Below are positions 5,435-5,553 of a stretch of DNA of 5,553 nucleotides, one piece after another (the stretch's first letter is position 1; the number at the start of each line of letters is the position of its first letter). The DNA is taken from NCBI GenBank assembly GCA_946482565.1, contig CAMLSB010000122.1, positions 1-5,553 on the forward strand, read 5' to 3'. The notes under the pieces are model-generated. The model was not told the origin of the DNA. It worked only from the letters and a program-made list of their open reading frames with translations, and did not search any database. Position numbers and translations under genes: made by a program. The stretch is from an uncultured Lysobacteraceae bacterium. Its GTDB lineage: Bacteria > Pseudomonadota > Gammaproteobacteria > Xanthomonadales > Xanthomonadaceae.

Positions 5435-5553
5435 ATGTCGCAACTCGCCTATCGCCGCGTCCTGCTCAAGCTGTCCGGCGAGGCGCTGATGGGCGACGAG
5501 GACTACGGCATCGACCCGAAGCTGATCGGGCGCCTCGCCCGCGAGGTCATGGA
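5435..5553 (+). CDS. pyrH: UMP kinase, N-terminal fragment (continues beyond window)
   Basis: PyrH phosphorylates UMP to UDP with ATP in the cytoplasm, the step that feeds UTP and CTP synthesis. In bacteria it is a hexamer of the amino-acid-kinase fold. The 39 visible codons begin [20 protein letters not shown] and continue [20 protein letters not shown]. The motif LLKLSGEAL with its Lys and Gly is the nucleotide-binding opening of bacterial UMP kinases, and YGIDP is also characteristic. The ATG at 5435 has GGAG seven bases upstream and aligns with the usual family start. In most proteobacteria pyrH follows rpsB-tsf and precedes frr. Here its upstream neighbour is a LysR regulator in the same direction, with a 69-bp spacer carrying its own -10. 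The downstream part lies outside the window. Confidence 0.96.
   Translation, partial: MSQLAYRRVLLKLSGEALMGDEDYGIDPKLIGRLAREVM

Noticed and set aside
1..5553. CRISPR arrays, tRNA or rRNA genes, insertion sequences, attachment sites
   Set aside because: I saw no regularly spaced repeats, cloverleaf-like sequence, transposase motifs or terminal repeats; nearly all bases belong to the genes described.

Overview
The window is a GC-rich bacterial chromosome segment, most likely from a gammaproteobacterium of the Xanthomonadaceae (Lysobacter, Luteimonas or Xanthomonas type). This rests on three things: strong G/C preference at third codon positions, a PyrH N-terminus that matches the Xanthomonas form as I remember it, and the GCTACAAT-type -10 in front of pyrH. 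Genus is inference; no search was possible.

Positions 1-4194 (minus strand, transcribed right to left) hold a compact operon. Its order is a two-helix small membrane protein (4194-3925), a short-chain dehydrogenase/reductase (SDR) fold protein (3928-3179), a lipoprotein periplasmic adaptor of an RND efflux pump (3189-1927), and an RND inner-membrane pump of the HAE1/MexF type (1913 to beyond position 1). The junctions are a 4-bp ATGA overlap, an 11-bp overlap and a 13-bp gap, so the four genes are very probably co-transcribed and translationally coupled. The pump is cut by the window edge, and any outer-membrane channel gene would lie beyond it.

Positions 4195-4336 form a divergent control region. 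It carries a plausible sigma-70 promoter for the rightward gene and two dyad elements that could bind a LysR-type regulator.

Positions 4337-5365 (plus strand) encode a LysR-family regulator of the CrgA-like branch, the natural candidate to control the efflux operon and itself. This resembles known MexT/MexEF-OprN, AdeL/AdeFGH and BpeT/BpeEF-OprC arrangements.

Positions 5366-5553 hold a short spacer with a good -10 element and an inverted repeat covering a Shine-Dalgarno site, then the first 39 codons of pyrH (UMP kinase). The efflux island therefore abuts a housekeeping translation/nucleotide gene cluster.

The least ordinary part is the pair of genes heading the efflux operon. One is an SDR-fold protein that keeps the nucleotide-binding glycines but lacks the catalytic Ser and Lys. 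The other is an 89-residue membrane hairpin. Neither is a standard pump component. The long ORFs antisense to the pump, adaptor and regulator are high-GC shadows.
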